From Desulfobulbaceae bacterium (GTDB lineage: Bacteria; Desulfobacterota; Desulfobulbia; Desulfobulbales; Desulfocapsaceae), in contig JAHEMX010000228.1 of the NCBI GenBank assembly GCA_024643445.1, positions 1-6,231 of the forward strand: a stretch of 6,231 nt of DNA. The letters run 5' to 3'. The notes below the pieces were generated by a model. It was not told the DNA's origin. It saw only the letters and a program-made list of their open reading frames with translations, and searched no databases. Shown here piece by piece: positions 1-6,231 of this stretch (its first letter is position 1; each line of letters begins with the position of its first letter). Position numbers and translations under genes: made by a program.

Positions 1-642
1 CTTGAGAAAAAAAAAGGTTTGCACGAGACCAAAGAGATATTGCAAGTCATCCGACGATATCCGGTCTGAATTCTGATATGCTCCCAAACCTTTATAATCA
101 ACACCTAGCTGGACATCGTGACCACTTCCCTGCTGAATGGTCTCTGTCATCGATGGAGAGGCAAGCAAGGTGTCCGTTGTACTGGTACCCGAAGATGATG
201 CCGAACCGCTTGCTCGCTCAGAACCGGTGAAATCACTCATGGTGTTTGAACTGGTTGAACTGCTGGACGCATTTGTTGTCGTGGTGAGATATCGCGGGTA
301 GGTCGATCGATCGGTCACCGGAGGTGTCTGGATATAGTTGCCGCGTAATTGAGAGACAAGTGAGAATCGTCCACCGATCATATTCCCAACACCGGTATCG
401 CCAATGGCGTTTATGTAGATATTGACTTTTTTACCTCTAATTTTAGACACATCTAATTGCTTCAGCGTCGCCCTGACCGTAGCCGAGACCAGCTCCTGTT
501 CGACGGCAAAGCGCTTCCCTCCGCCGTGTGCGGGTATCCCTGTCAATGCCCCGCAGCCACCAAGCAGAACCAGAGCGGACACAAGTAATAAATGGGCAAT
601 AAATACTTGTATTTTTGACATTATTTTTCCAGCTGGCTGCAT
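1..642 (-). CDS. Putative outer-membrane lipoprotein, N-terminal 214 residues (3' end beyond window)
   Basis: The frame is open from an ATG at 642 to the window edge, giving 214 residues. I chose this start because GGAGGT (653-648) lies 5 nt upstream. A second ATG at 621 has no good ribosome site but would give a more compact signal peptide. Residues 11-29 are hydrophobic and end in LLGGC, a lipobox, so Cys30 should be lipidated by signal peptidase II. The residue after the Cys is Gly, not Asp, which fits outer-membrane sorting. A short Gly-rich basic motif follows (GIPAHGGGKRF, 35-45), then a probable alpha/beta region (47-118), a Ser/Thr-rich low-complexity stretch (about 119-158) and more ordered sequence (about 165-214). 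From memory, the N-terminal motif resembles uncharacterised enterobacterial and other gammaproteobacterial lipoproteins; this is unverified. It lies 94 bp after the adaptor gene on the same strand. A role in secretion or surface display is inferred from position only. Function is unknown. Confidence 0.8.
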   Translation of the reverse strand, partial: MQPAGKIMSKIQVFIAHLLLVSALVLLGGCGALTGIPAHGGGKRFAVEQELVSATVRATLKQLDVSKIRGKKVNIYINAIGDTGVGNMIGGRFSLVSQLRGNYIQTPPVTDRSTYPRYLTTTTNASSSSTSSNTMSDFTGSERASGSASSSGTSTTDTLLASPSMTETIQQGSGHDVQLGVDYKGLGAYQNSDRISSDDLQYLFGLVQTFFFLK

Positions 643-653
643 ACCATACCTCC
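643..653 (-). promoter_or_regulatory. Strong Shine-Dalgarno site for the lipoprotein gene
   Basis: On the minus strand GGAGGT occupies 653-648 and is followed by 5 nt and then the ATG at 642. This decides the start. Another ATG at 647 touches the ribosome site directly and would yield only eight codons before a stop, so it is unlikely to be used. Confidence 0.7.
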
Positions 654-711
654 AACAATAAAAAATAGTCGGTGATCCTCACGCCCTGTTTAACGACTCC
701 CCCGAGTTCCT

Positions 712-740
712 ATCATACGATATAGATGCCCTTCTGTTAT
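712..740 (-). promoter_or_regulatory. Candidate sigma70-type promoter for the lipoprotein gene
   Basis: The minus strand has ATAACA (740-735, 4 of 6 matches to TTGACA), a 17-nt spacer, then TATGAT (717-712, 5 of 6 matches to TATAAT). Transcription would begin near 704-706 and leave a leader of about 60 nt before the ATG at 642. The -35 element overlaps the stop codon of the adaptor gene. This would allow expression apart from the transport genes, but such matches also occur by chance and read-through from the adaptor is equally possible. Confidence 0.3.
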
Positions 741-2098
741 GGCTCTCGCAAACTTTCATCGAATGCCCGGATAACAGGGTAAAGAAAATAGGAAATCACT
801 CTGCGGGTACCCACCTTGATTTCGGCCCTGACCTTCATCCCCGGCTGAAGCCTGAAACCTTCGGGTACATCACGTAATCTTTTTGATAACAAAGCAATCC
901 TTGCCCTGTAAAAGGCGCCAGACTGACCATCCGATAACTGACTTTGGGTCATGTCGCTGCCGGAGTGAATAAAACTGTCTTCACTGATCACCCGCACTTC
1001 GCCCGCCAGGGTATCATGCCGTTGAAATGGAAATGCATCCAGTTTAACCCGCACCGAATCACCAGTTCGAATCCTGGCGATATCCTTCGACTGAATGGAG
1101 ACTTCAGCCTCTATGGAACTATCTAAAGGGATCAAGGTGATAAACGGCTCCGCCTGCTGGATAATTGAGCCCACCGATAATTCGGCGATACGCTGAACAA
1201 TGCCTGAGTGCGGTGCTTTCAGAGAGACCAGTTCATGCAGTCGTTTTGCCTTATTAATTTCTTCGGATATTTTCTCCAATTCGTTGCGAAGCTGAACCTC
1301 CTGCTCCATTAATTCACCGTTGCGCTCCTCAAGGAAGCCAAGCCATTCCGACTGGGCTTGTTTCAATTCGTTGGCCAGTACCTCTTTTTCCGCTCTTAAA
1401 TTGTCAATATCACCAGAGGTCTGCAGCCTTGCTTTCTGGGCCTCGAGCAGTTGAAGACGAAAGTTGGTTTCCTTTTGGGGCAGTCTGGCAGTAGTACCCT
1501 CGACATCGCGCAAGAGTTTAAGCTGCTGCTGTTTTCCCTTACGCTGAACCTCATTGAGAGTGAGCTTTGCCCGTAGCGCGGCAACTTTGTCCTCATGCAT
1601 CCGTCTGTTCTTGTCCAGGATTATCTTTCTCTGCTTATAAATCTGCTCCTGCAAACGCCCGTCCTCCCCTTCTTCCGGAAACGCGCTGAATGGCTGGAAT
1701 GCAAGCTCCGATTCTCTGCGGCGGATCTGTGATTCGAGATTGTGTTTTTGCCTGGTGAGTTGGCTGAGATCAGCACTTGCAAACGTTGAGTCCAAGGTAG
1801 TAAGAATTTGACCCTTCTCAACGATGTCACCAACCTTCACATCGATTGTTCTGATTATCGCGGTGTTCAGCGACTGAATGACAACGGTCGGTGATGTGGT
1901 GATGAGTTTTCCTTCAGCGACAACGATACGATCAACGCTGAATACACTGGCGGCAACAACAGAGAACACCAGGCTGCCTAGAATGATGTAGAGCACCCAG
2001 CGGACTTTACCCGGGACAGGCTTTTCCTCGATCTCGACTGCATCCGGCTGGTACTCCAGAATATCCGGAATTGTCTTTTTATCTTTCGCGGAACTCAT
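737..2098 (-). CDS. T1SS periplasmic adaptor (membrane fusion protein), HlyD family
   Basis: This 453-residue protein would link the inner-membrane ABC exporter to a TolC-type outer-membrane channel. A short cytoplasmic N-terminus (1-32) precedes one membrane segment (about 33-54). The first half of a lipoyl/biotinyl-like domain follows (about 66-103, with VKVGDIVEKGQ at 87-97). A long charged, Gln/Glu/Lys/Leu-rich coiled-coil hairpin spans about 110-290. The second lipoyl half is at about 293-326 (LKAPHSGIVQ, 293-302), followed by a beta-barrel region and the family-typical end GFRLQPGMKVRAEIKVGTRR (414-433). Length and domain order match HlyD, LapC and PrtE proteins. A longer reading from 2143 is open, but the start at 2098 has a GGAG site 5 nt upstream and overlaps the exporter stop as ATGA, so translation is probably coupled. 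No damage is visible. The family assignment is firm; the exact cargo is inferred from the neighbouring RTX gene. Confidence 0.95.
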   Translation of the reverse strand: MSSAKDKKTIPDILEYQPDAVEIEEKPVPGKVRWVLYIILGSLVFSVVAASVFSVDRIVVAEGKLITTSPTVVIQSLNTAIIRTIDVKVGDIVEKGQILTTLDSTFASADLSQLTRQKHNLESQIRRRESELAFQPFSAFPEEGEDGRLQEQIYKQRKIILDKNRRMHEDKVAALRAKLTLNEVQRKGKQQQLKLLRDVEGTTARLPQKETNFRLQLLEAQKARLQTSGDIDNLRAEKEVLANELKQAQSEWLGFLEERNGELMEQEVQLRNELEKISEEINKAKRLHELVSLKAPHSGIVQRIAELSVGSIIQQAEPFITLIPLDSSIEAEVSIQSKDIARIRTGDSVRVKLDAFPFQRHDTLAGEVRVISEDSFIHSGSDMTQSQLSDGQSGAFYRARIALLSKRLRDVPEGFRLQPGMKVRAEIKVGTRRVISYFLYPVIRAFDESLREP

Positions 2099-2107
2099 GT
2101 CCACTCC
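2095..2107 (-). promoter_or_regulatory. Ribosome site and ATGA stop-start overlap coupling exporter and adaptor
   Basis: On the minus strand GGAG (2107-2104) is followed by 5 nt and the adaptor ATG (2098-2096). The exporter stop TGA (2097-2095) overlaps this ATG, giving ATGA. The ribosome site lies inside the last exporter codons. This supports the adaptor start at 2098 rather than 2143 and suggests coupled translation. Confidence 0.75.
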
Positions 2108-4683
2108 ATCTGCTCTTTCCAGAGCTTCCGGTAGAGTTCGCATTCCTCGAGCAGTTTTGTATGGGGACCAAGCCCTGCCTGACGGCCGTTCTCCAGGACG
2201 ATAATATTATCGGCCCCGGCTAGCATTGACAGGCGATGTGAAACGATAATAACCGTACGGCCCTGCGAGATTTTAGCCAGATTACCCCTTACGATTCTCT
2301 CACTTTCGGGATCCAGGGAACTGGTGGCTTCATCGAGAATCAGGATGTCCGGCTGGGTAAGCATAGCCCGGGCAATGGCTAGTCGCTGTCTCTGCCCTCC
2401 GGACAGGTTTTGAGCCCCTTCTTCAAGCATGGTGTCGTACCCCTGGGGCAGCTTGATAATAAATTCATCAGCGCCGGCAAGCAGCGCGGCATTGATGATC
2501 TGTTCTCTTGTCGCCGCCGCCTGCCCGGCCCGGATATTATCTGCAATCGTGGCTCGGAACAAAAAGCTCTCCTGCAAAACCACACCGGTATTGCGGCGCA
2601 AATGTGGCGTGTCCAACTCGTTGAGATAGCAGTTATTGATGCTGATGGTCCCCGTTGTCGGGAAATAGGCCTTTTGCAACATTCGGGTCAAGGTGGTTTT
2701 CCCGGACCCGCTCGGGCCAACGACTCCAAGTGTGGTTCCCGCTTCAATTACCAGTGAAAGATCCTGCAGGACGTCAGGCAAATCAGGAGCATAGCGAAAA
2801 CTGACACGATCGATAACGATATCTCCTTTCAGAGACGGGCGGGCACCATGTCTGTCGGCACCCCACTCCTGCCTGGCATTCATTACCACACCGAGTTTCT
2901 CAACTGACAATGCCGCTTCCTGGTATTGATGAATGAGTCCCACCAGTCGAACCAGGGGCGAAGTTACCCGGCCGGCGAGCATCTGGAACGCTATCAGCGC
3001 GCCCACCGTCATCACGCCGCTGAAGACGTGACTCGCACCGACCCATATCAGCACCACCGTCATCAAGCGTTCCAGTACGCGGGTAAGCGATTTGGCCGTG
3101 ATAGAGATTTTACCGACCCGAAACTGCATGCTGATAGCCCGTGCTACCTTCTCTTCCCATTGACTCCGCAACAAAGGTTCTATGGCCATCGCCTTGACGG
3201 TCGGCATACCGCTGATTGTTTCCACGAGCATTGCCTGACGATTTCCTTCTGCGTCATACAGGGCATTCAACCTTCGCTTGAACGGTGCTATCAGTAAGAC
3301 TATCACCAAGGCGATCGAAACAGTGAAAAACAGAACGATGCCGGTCAACTGAAGACTGTAGAAAAACAGGAAGGGAAGGAATACGAAAAGTGACGTAGCC
3401 TCCAGCATGGTAAGAAAAACACTGCCGGTAAGGAAACCGCGAATATTTGACGTCTGTTGCATATGTTTTGTCAAAACACCTGCAGCAACCCGTTCAAAAA
3501 AATTGAGCGGCAGATTCAGCAGGTGGCGGAACGTTCGGCCGGTCACTCTCATATCAATCTTGTTGGTGGCATGCAAGAGCAAATAATCACGCAGAAAATC
3601 CAGACAGCCGTTCACGACCAGCATCACGATCATGCCTATCCCCAGAACATGCAGGGTGGTGAATGCCTGGTTCACTAGTACTTTATCGATCACAATCTGA
3701 AAGAAAATTGGGGTCACCAGGGCAATGGCGTTGATGAATAAAACCGCCAGGGCAATATCTAAAAAAGTGGTTTTCTGCCGCAATATCTCCGGTATAAACC
3801 AGCGCAGGCTGAATGGCTGCGATTCGTCACTCAGTTTGTATTCACGCTTAAAAACATACAAGTCTCCATTCCACTGTGCTTCAAACTCGTCTCTACTATA
3901 AATGGAATGGCCGCCAGTGCTTCCTGCCAGAGGATCGTAACAGGCGACAGTCGCTTCATTTTCCCCGATGCCCCGCTTACCGATGCCAACGACGACAACA
4001 TGATGTCCGTTCGTTAAACTTGCTATTGCAGGGAAAGCCTTTTGCAAATGAAAAATTCCGTCCCAGCCAAGCCTAAGCTTCCTTGATTTCATTCCCGACT
4101 CTTTACCCATGCGAATGAGCGTATCGGCCGGGATTTCATCGGAGGTTAGGCCATACTCGTGCTTCAAACGATCCTGCGTCAGGTCAATTTTATGTTCTCG
4201 GGCAACAATGGAGAAGCAGACGAGGGCCGTGTTGACCTTTTCAAACCGCAAAATTCCGCCGGTCCAGACACTCCGGAACTGCTCTGCAGATAAGGTCGCA
4301 CTATCTTTTGTCCCGTCTACTCGAGGATTGATAATAGTAACGGTCGCCGGCTCCCCGAGGTCATTTATTATGAAGTCGGAAAGTATCAGGTAATGACCGT
4401 TGCGATGCTCGATCATTACCGGCAGAAGAGGTGCGAGGTCGGCGAATTGATTGAGTTGCGGGCGATGAATGAGGGTGCGTAAACCTGCGGTTCGGGCTTC
4501 CCGGGCAACCCTCTCTAGCGATTCCTTCCTATCGGGTGTACCGAAGGAGATGAATAATTCTTCAAGCCGCGAAGCAAATTCCTGCTCCCCAGCCCATAGC
4601 GCAAGATATCGACAACAGGCCAGGAGATTTACCTGGTGCCCGCTCAGCGTGGCTAACTTATTGGTTTCAGCAATATCAAGCAC
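2095..4683 (-). CDS. T1SS ABC exporter (HlyB/LapB-like) with two apparent tandem C39-like domains
   Basis: This 862-residue inner-membrane permease-ATPase would drive export of the RTX protein. HlyB-type exporters are usually about 700-720 residues, so this one is unusually long at the N-terminus. Two C39-peptidase-like regions appear (about 12-149 and 150-290), both lacking the catalytic Cys of true C39 peptidases, so they should bind substrate rather than cleave a leader. A six-helix membrane domain follows (about 305-575, beginning near LRWFIPEILRQK). The ATPase domain (about 618-862) is intact: Walker A GPSGSGKTT (656-664), Q-loop Gln704, signature LSGGQRQR (760-767), Walker B ILILDE (780-785), D-loop SSLD (788-791) and switch His816. 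The start is a GTG at 4683. An in-frame TGA lies two codons upstream, so no longer reading exists, and the ribosome site is weak. The RTX cargo gene is upstream and the adaptor overlaps downstream. Family is certain; the double domain is my alignment by eye. Confidence 0.95.
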   Translation of the reverse strand: MLDIAETNKLATLSGHQVNLLACCRYLALWAGEQEFASRLEELFISFGTPDRKESLERVAREARTAGLRTLIHRPQLNQFADLAPLLPVMIEHRNGHYLILSDFIINDLGEPATVTIINPRVDGTKDSATLSAEQFRSVWTGGILRFEKVNTALVCFSIVAREHKIDLTQDRLKHEYGLTSDEIPADTLIRMGKESGMKSRKLRLGWDGIFHLQKAFPAIASLTNGHHVVVVGIGKRGIGENEATVACYDPLAGSTGGHSIYSRDEFEAQWNGDLYVFKREYKLSDESQPFSLRWFIPEILRQKTTFLDIALAVLFINAIALVTPIFFQIVIDKVLVNQAFTTLHVLGIGMIVMLVVNGCLDFLRDYLLLHATNKIDMRVTGRTFRHLLNLPLNFFERVAAGVLTKHMQQTSNIRGFLTGSVFLTMLEATSLFVFLPFLFFYSLQLTGIVLFFTVSIALVIVLLIAPFKRRLNALYDAEGNRQAMLVETISGMPTVKAMAIEPLLRSQWEEKVARAISMQFRVGKISITAKSLTRVLERLMTVVLIWVGASHVFSGVMTVGALIAFQMLAGRVTSPLVRLVGLIHQYQEAALSVEKLGVVMNARQEWGADRHGARPSLKGDIVIDRVSFRYAPDLPDVLQDLSLVIEAGTTLGVVGPSGSGKTTLTRMLQKAYFPTTGTISINNCYLNELDTPHLRRNTGVVLQESFLFRATIADNIRAGQAAATREQIINAALLAGADEFIIKLPQGYDTMLEEGAQNLSGGQRQRLAIARAMLTQPDILILDEATSSLDPESERIVRGNLAKISQGRTVIIVSHRLSMLAGADNIIVLENGRQAGLGPHTKLLEECELYRKLWKEQMEWT

Positions 4684-4724
4684 GTATCAAGTCTATTGGG
4701 CGACATTATTATTTATTTCCTATT

Positions 4725-4745
4725 TGCCAACCGCTATCATTGGCA
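4725..4745. repeat. Perfect inverted repeat in the RTX-exporter spacer
   Basis: TGCCAA (4725-4730) and TTGGCA (4740-4745) form a perfect 6-bp inverted repeat around a 9-nt centre. On the minus strand an AT-rich stretch follows, but no U-run, so it is not a classical terminator. It could be a regulator site or an RNA hairpin that lowers read-through or protects an mRNA end. The minus-strand TTGGCA arm (4730-4725) also matches a -35 element at 5 of 6 bases, but the hexamer 16 nt downstream (TAATGT, 4708-4703) is a poor -10. I regard a promoter for the exporter here as possible but unproven. Confidence 0.35.
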
Positions 4746-4818
4746 GCATCACGATATGAATCTAACCTGTATTGCACTAACTATGGCACTATCGTTAGGA
4801 TATCCTGACGGGGGTAAA

Positions 4819-6231
4819 TCAGGCCGCCATTGCAGCATCAATTGCTATCACAAAATCATCTGCACTGAGGTCTTCAGGCTTTGAGGCAAGCCTGGCAAAT
4901 GCCACAGCAACTCCTTCACCATAACCGTCGGCATCATATAAAAGTGTTCCAGATGTTGTATTGTACAGGATATAGTCATCCGCATCCTCGGCAACACCGG
5001 TCAGGTTGGCATTGAAGTGCAGATCGGCAAGATCCCTCTCTCCGAGCAAAGACGAAAAGACATCAGTGCTCAGCTCAATATGATCCTGACCGACCGTAAA
5101 AGCGGAAAGGTTATCTATGTTGCTGAAGGTATCCAGCAAGGTGTCGAAAACGAAGGTATCGCTACCAGTACCACCCGTGAGGGTATCCTTCCCTGCGCCA
5201 CCGGAGAGGACATCATCACCGTCTCCGCCCTGGAGATTATCGTTGCCGGAAAAACCCAAAAGGATGTCATTTCCGCCATATCCCCGTAATGTATTGGCCT
5301 CATCATTTCCGGTCAGTTCATCTTGAAATTCCGAGCCGTAAATATTCTCGATGGAGAGTAGGGTATCACCCGAGGCAGTCCCGCCAGAAACGTTACCAAG
5401 ACGTAGATCAACGGCAACCGAGTCATACGAATCACGATAGTCGGCGCTATCCCTGCCATCACCGCCATCCAGGATATCGAAACCGGCGCCGCCCCGCAGC
5501 AGGTCATTGCCAATACCTCCTGACAACAGGTCGTCACCATCTCCACCCTGCAGGTGATCGTTGCCGGCTAGACCATTGAGGGTGTCATCTCCGCCATACC
5601 CGAGCAGTGTATTAGCCTCGTCGCTGCCGGTCAGCTCATCCTCAAATTCCGAGCCGTATATGTTTTCAAGGGAAAGCAGAGTATCTCCCCAGGCCGTTCC
5701 ACCCGTGGCAAGCCCCAGGCTCAAGTCAACGGTAACCGCACCTCCGGAGTCTCGATAATCGGCACTATCCCTGCCATCGCCGCCGTCCAGAACATCTGAA
5801 CCGGCACCGCCGCGGAGACGATCATTGCCAGGGCCTCCCGACAACAAATCAGCGCCATCGCCTCCCTGCAGGTGATCATTGCCGGCGAGACCGACAAGAA
5901 CATCATTGCCGCCGTATCCAAGCAGGGTATTGGCATCGTCGCTGCCGGTCAGCTCATCCTCAAATTCCGAGCCGTATATGTTTTCAATGGAAAGCAGCGT
6001 ATCACCCGCGGCTGTTCCGCCGGTGCCCATGCCGAGAATCAGATCAACGGCAACCGCTTCACCGGAATCACGATAGTCGGCGCTATCCCTGTCGTCTCCT
6101 CCATCCAGGATATCGGAACCGTCGCCACCGCGCAGCAGATCATTGCCAAGGCCTCCCAGTAAAGTATCATCTCCATCACGACCCTGGAGATGATCGTTGC
6201 CGGCGAGACCAACAAGAACATCATTGCCGCC
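4819..6231 (-). CDS. RTX calcium-binding secreted protein, C-terminal 470 residues (5' end beyond window)
   Basis: The frame is open to the right edge, so the visible part lacks the true start; an internal Met at 6030 lies within a repeat and is not a start. Most of it is RTX nonapeptides of GGxGxDxLx type, such as GGPGNDRLRGG, which bind calcium and fold as parallel beta-rolls after export. Blocks of five to six nonapeptides alternate with a linker of about 55 residues carrying VDLxLG, GDTLLSIENIYGSEF and DELTG. The final block ends at TGGTGSDTFVF. The last 110 residues form a T1SS C-terminal signal domain: DHIELSTDVF, then GTLLYDADGYGEGVAVAFA, ending DDFVIAIDAAMAA. This GxLxYDADG pattern is typical of RTX proteins and serralysin-like C-termini. 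The adjacent exporter and adaptor make this the likely cargo. Whether it is an adhesin, toxin, enzyme or surface layer protein cannot be told without the N-terminus. Confidence 0.93.
   Translation of the reverse strand, partial: GGNDVLVGLAGNDHLQGRDGDDTLLGGLGNDLLRGGDGSDILDGGDDRDSADYRDSGEAVAVDLILGMGTGGTAAGDTLLSIENIYGSEFEDELTGSDDANTLLGYGGNDVLVGLAGNDHLQGGDGADLLSGGPGNDRLRGGAGSDVLDGGDGRDSADYRDSGGAVTVDLSLGLATGGTAWGDTLLSLENIYGSEFEDELTGSDEANTLLGYGGDDTLNGLAGNDHLQGGDGDDLLSGGIGNDLLRGGAGFDILDGGDGRDSADYRDSYDSVAVDLRLGNVSGGTASGDTLLSIENIYGSEFQDELTGNDEANTLRGYGGNDILLGFSGNDNLQGGDGDDVLSGGAGKDTLTGGTGSDTFVFDTLLDTFSNIDNLSAFTVGQDHIELSTDVFSSLLGERDLADLHFNANLTGVAEDADDYILYNTTSGTLLYDADGYGEGVAVAFARLASKPEDLSADDFVIAIDAAMAA
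5158..6231 (-). repeat. Tandem 318-bp (106-residue) modules in the RTX gene
   Basis: Taking the conserved Gly-Asp-Thr-Leu-Leu as the module start, units are: partial 6231-6007, full 6006-5689, full 5688-5371, and a last shortened unit 5370 to about 5158. Spacing is exactly 106 codons each time. The two full units share long identical DNA runs; for example 5618-5669 equals 5936-5987 over 52 nt. The last unit is more diverged at both DNA and protein level, and runs into the secretion signal instead of the next linker. The array continues past the window edge, so the copy number is unknown. Confidence 0.9.

Noticed and set aside
443..682. A 79-codon minus-strand frame overlapping the lipoprotein gene
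   Set aside because: It is in another frame from the lipoprotein, has no recognisable content and no good ribosome site; the lipoprotein frame has a signal peptide, lipobox and strong ribosome site.
660..686. A rho-independent terminator after the adaptor gene
   Set aside because: A short GTGA/TCAC stem precedes a run of six T on the minus strand, but the stem is only four to five base pairs and is separated from the T-run, so it is too weak to call.
2099..2143. A longer adaptor protein starting at 2143
   Set aside because: The start at 2098 has a GGAG site 5 nt upstream and an ATGA overlap with the exporter stop; the extra 15 residues would lie inside the exporter's terminal codons and do not resemble the family.
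3814..4650. An active C39 peptidase that cleaves double-glycine leaders
   Set aside because: Neither N-terminal region has a Cys in the position of the catalytic residue; Cys23, Cys24 and Cys155 fall further along the first helix when aligned with HlyB. The cargo is an RTX protein with a C-terminal signal.
4804..4823. A terminator at the RTX stop codon
   Set aside because: CCTGA/TCAGG gives only a 5-bp stem with a 10-nt loop and no following U-run.
4819..6030. A start codon for the RTX protein at 6030
   Set aside because: The frame continues open upstream to the window edge and encodes further RTX repeats in register, so this Met is internal to a module.
2410..6162. Several plus-strand open frames of 60-120 codons opposite the exporter and RTX genes
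   Set aside because: They lie antisense to strongly supported genes, show no recognisable domains, and those opposite the RTX array simply repeat with it.
5158..6231. CRISPR or non-coding satellite repeat
   Set aside because: The 318-bp period is a multiple of three, the frame is open throughout and encodes RTX modules.

Overview
The window carries the genes of a type I secretion system (T1SS), all on the minus strand, and points to a Gram-negative bacterium. It contains an HlyB-type ABC exporter, an HlyD-type adaptor, an RTX substrate with a C-terminal secretion signal, and a lipoprotein. Base composition looks near 50% GC by eye. A gammaproteobacterium is my best guess from the protein style, but nothing here fixes the taxon.

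Layout in transcription order, from high to low coordinates. (1) From the right edge to 4819 is the C-terminal 470 residues of a large RTX protein. It is built from exact 106-residue (318-bp) modules and ends in a T1SS secretion signal. Its N-terminus lies beyond position 6231. (2) A 135-bp spacer at 4684-4818 holds a perfect 6-bp inverted repeat and an AT-rich stretch. (3) 4683-2095 is an 862-residue ABC exporter, about 150 residues longer than HlyB. The extra length appears to be a second, tandem C39-peptidase-like domain. (4) 2098-737 is the HlyD-type adaptor, whose start overlaps the transporter stop by 4 bp (ATGA). (5) A 94-bp spacer at 643-736 holds a plausible promoter. (6) 642 to the left edge is the N-terminal 214 residues of a lipoprotein with a Ser/Thr-rich middle.

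Functional reading: the transporter and adaptor form the inner-membrane part of a T1SS, and the adjacent RTX protein is the obvious cargo. It would be exported unfolded, C-terminus first, and fold outside on binding calcium. No TolC-type outer-membrane channel is visible, so it is either outside the window or supplied from elsewhere. The lipoprotein has its own strong ribosome binding site and possible promoter, and its link to secretion is only positional.

The most unusual points are the apparent duplication of the degenerate C39-like domain in the exporter and the highly regular RTX modules, which are near-identical in places at DNA level. I see no RNA genes, CRISPR arrays or insertion sequences, and no stretch over 300 bases lacks a gene.
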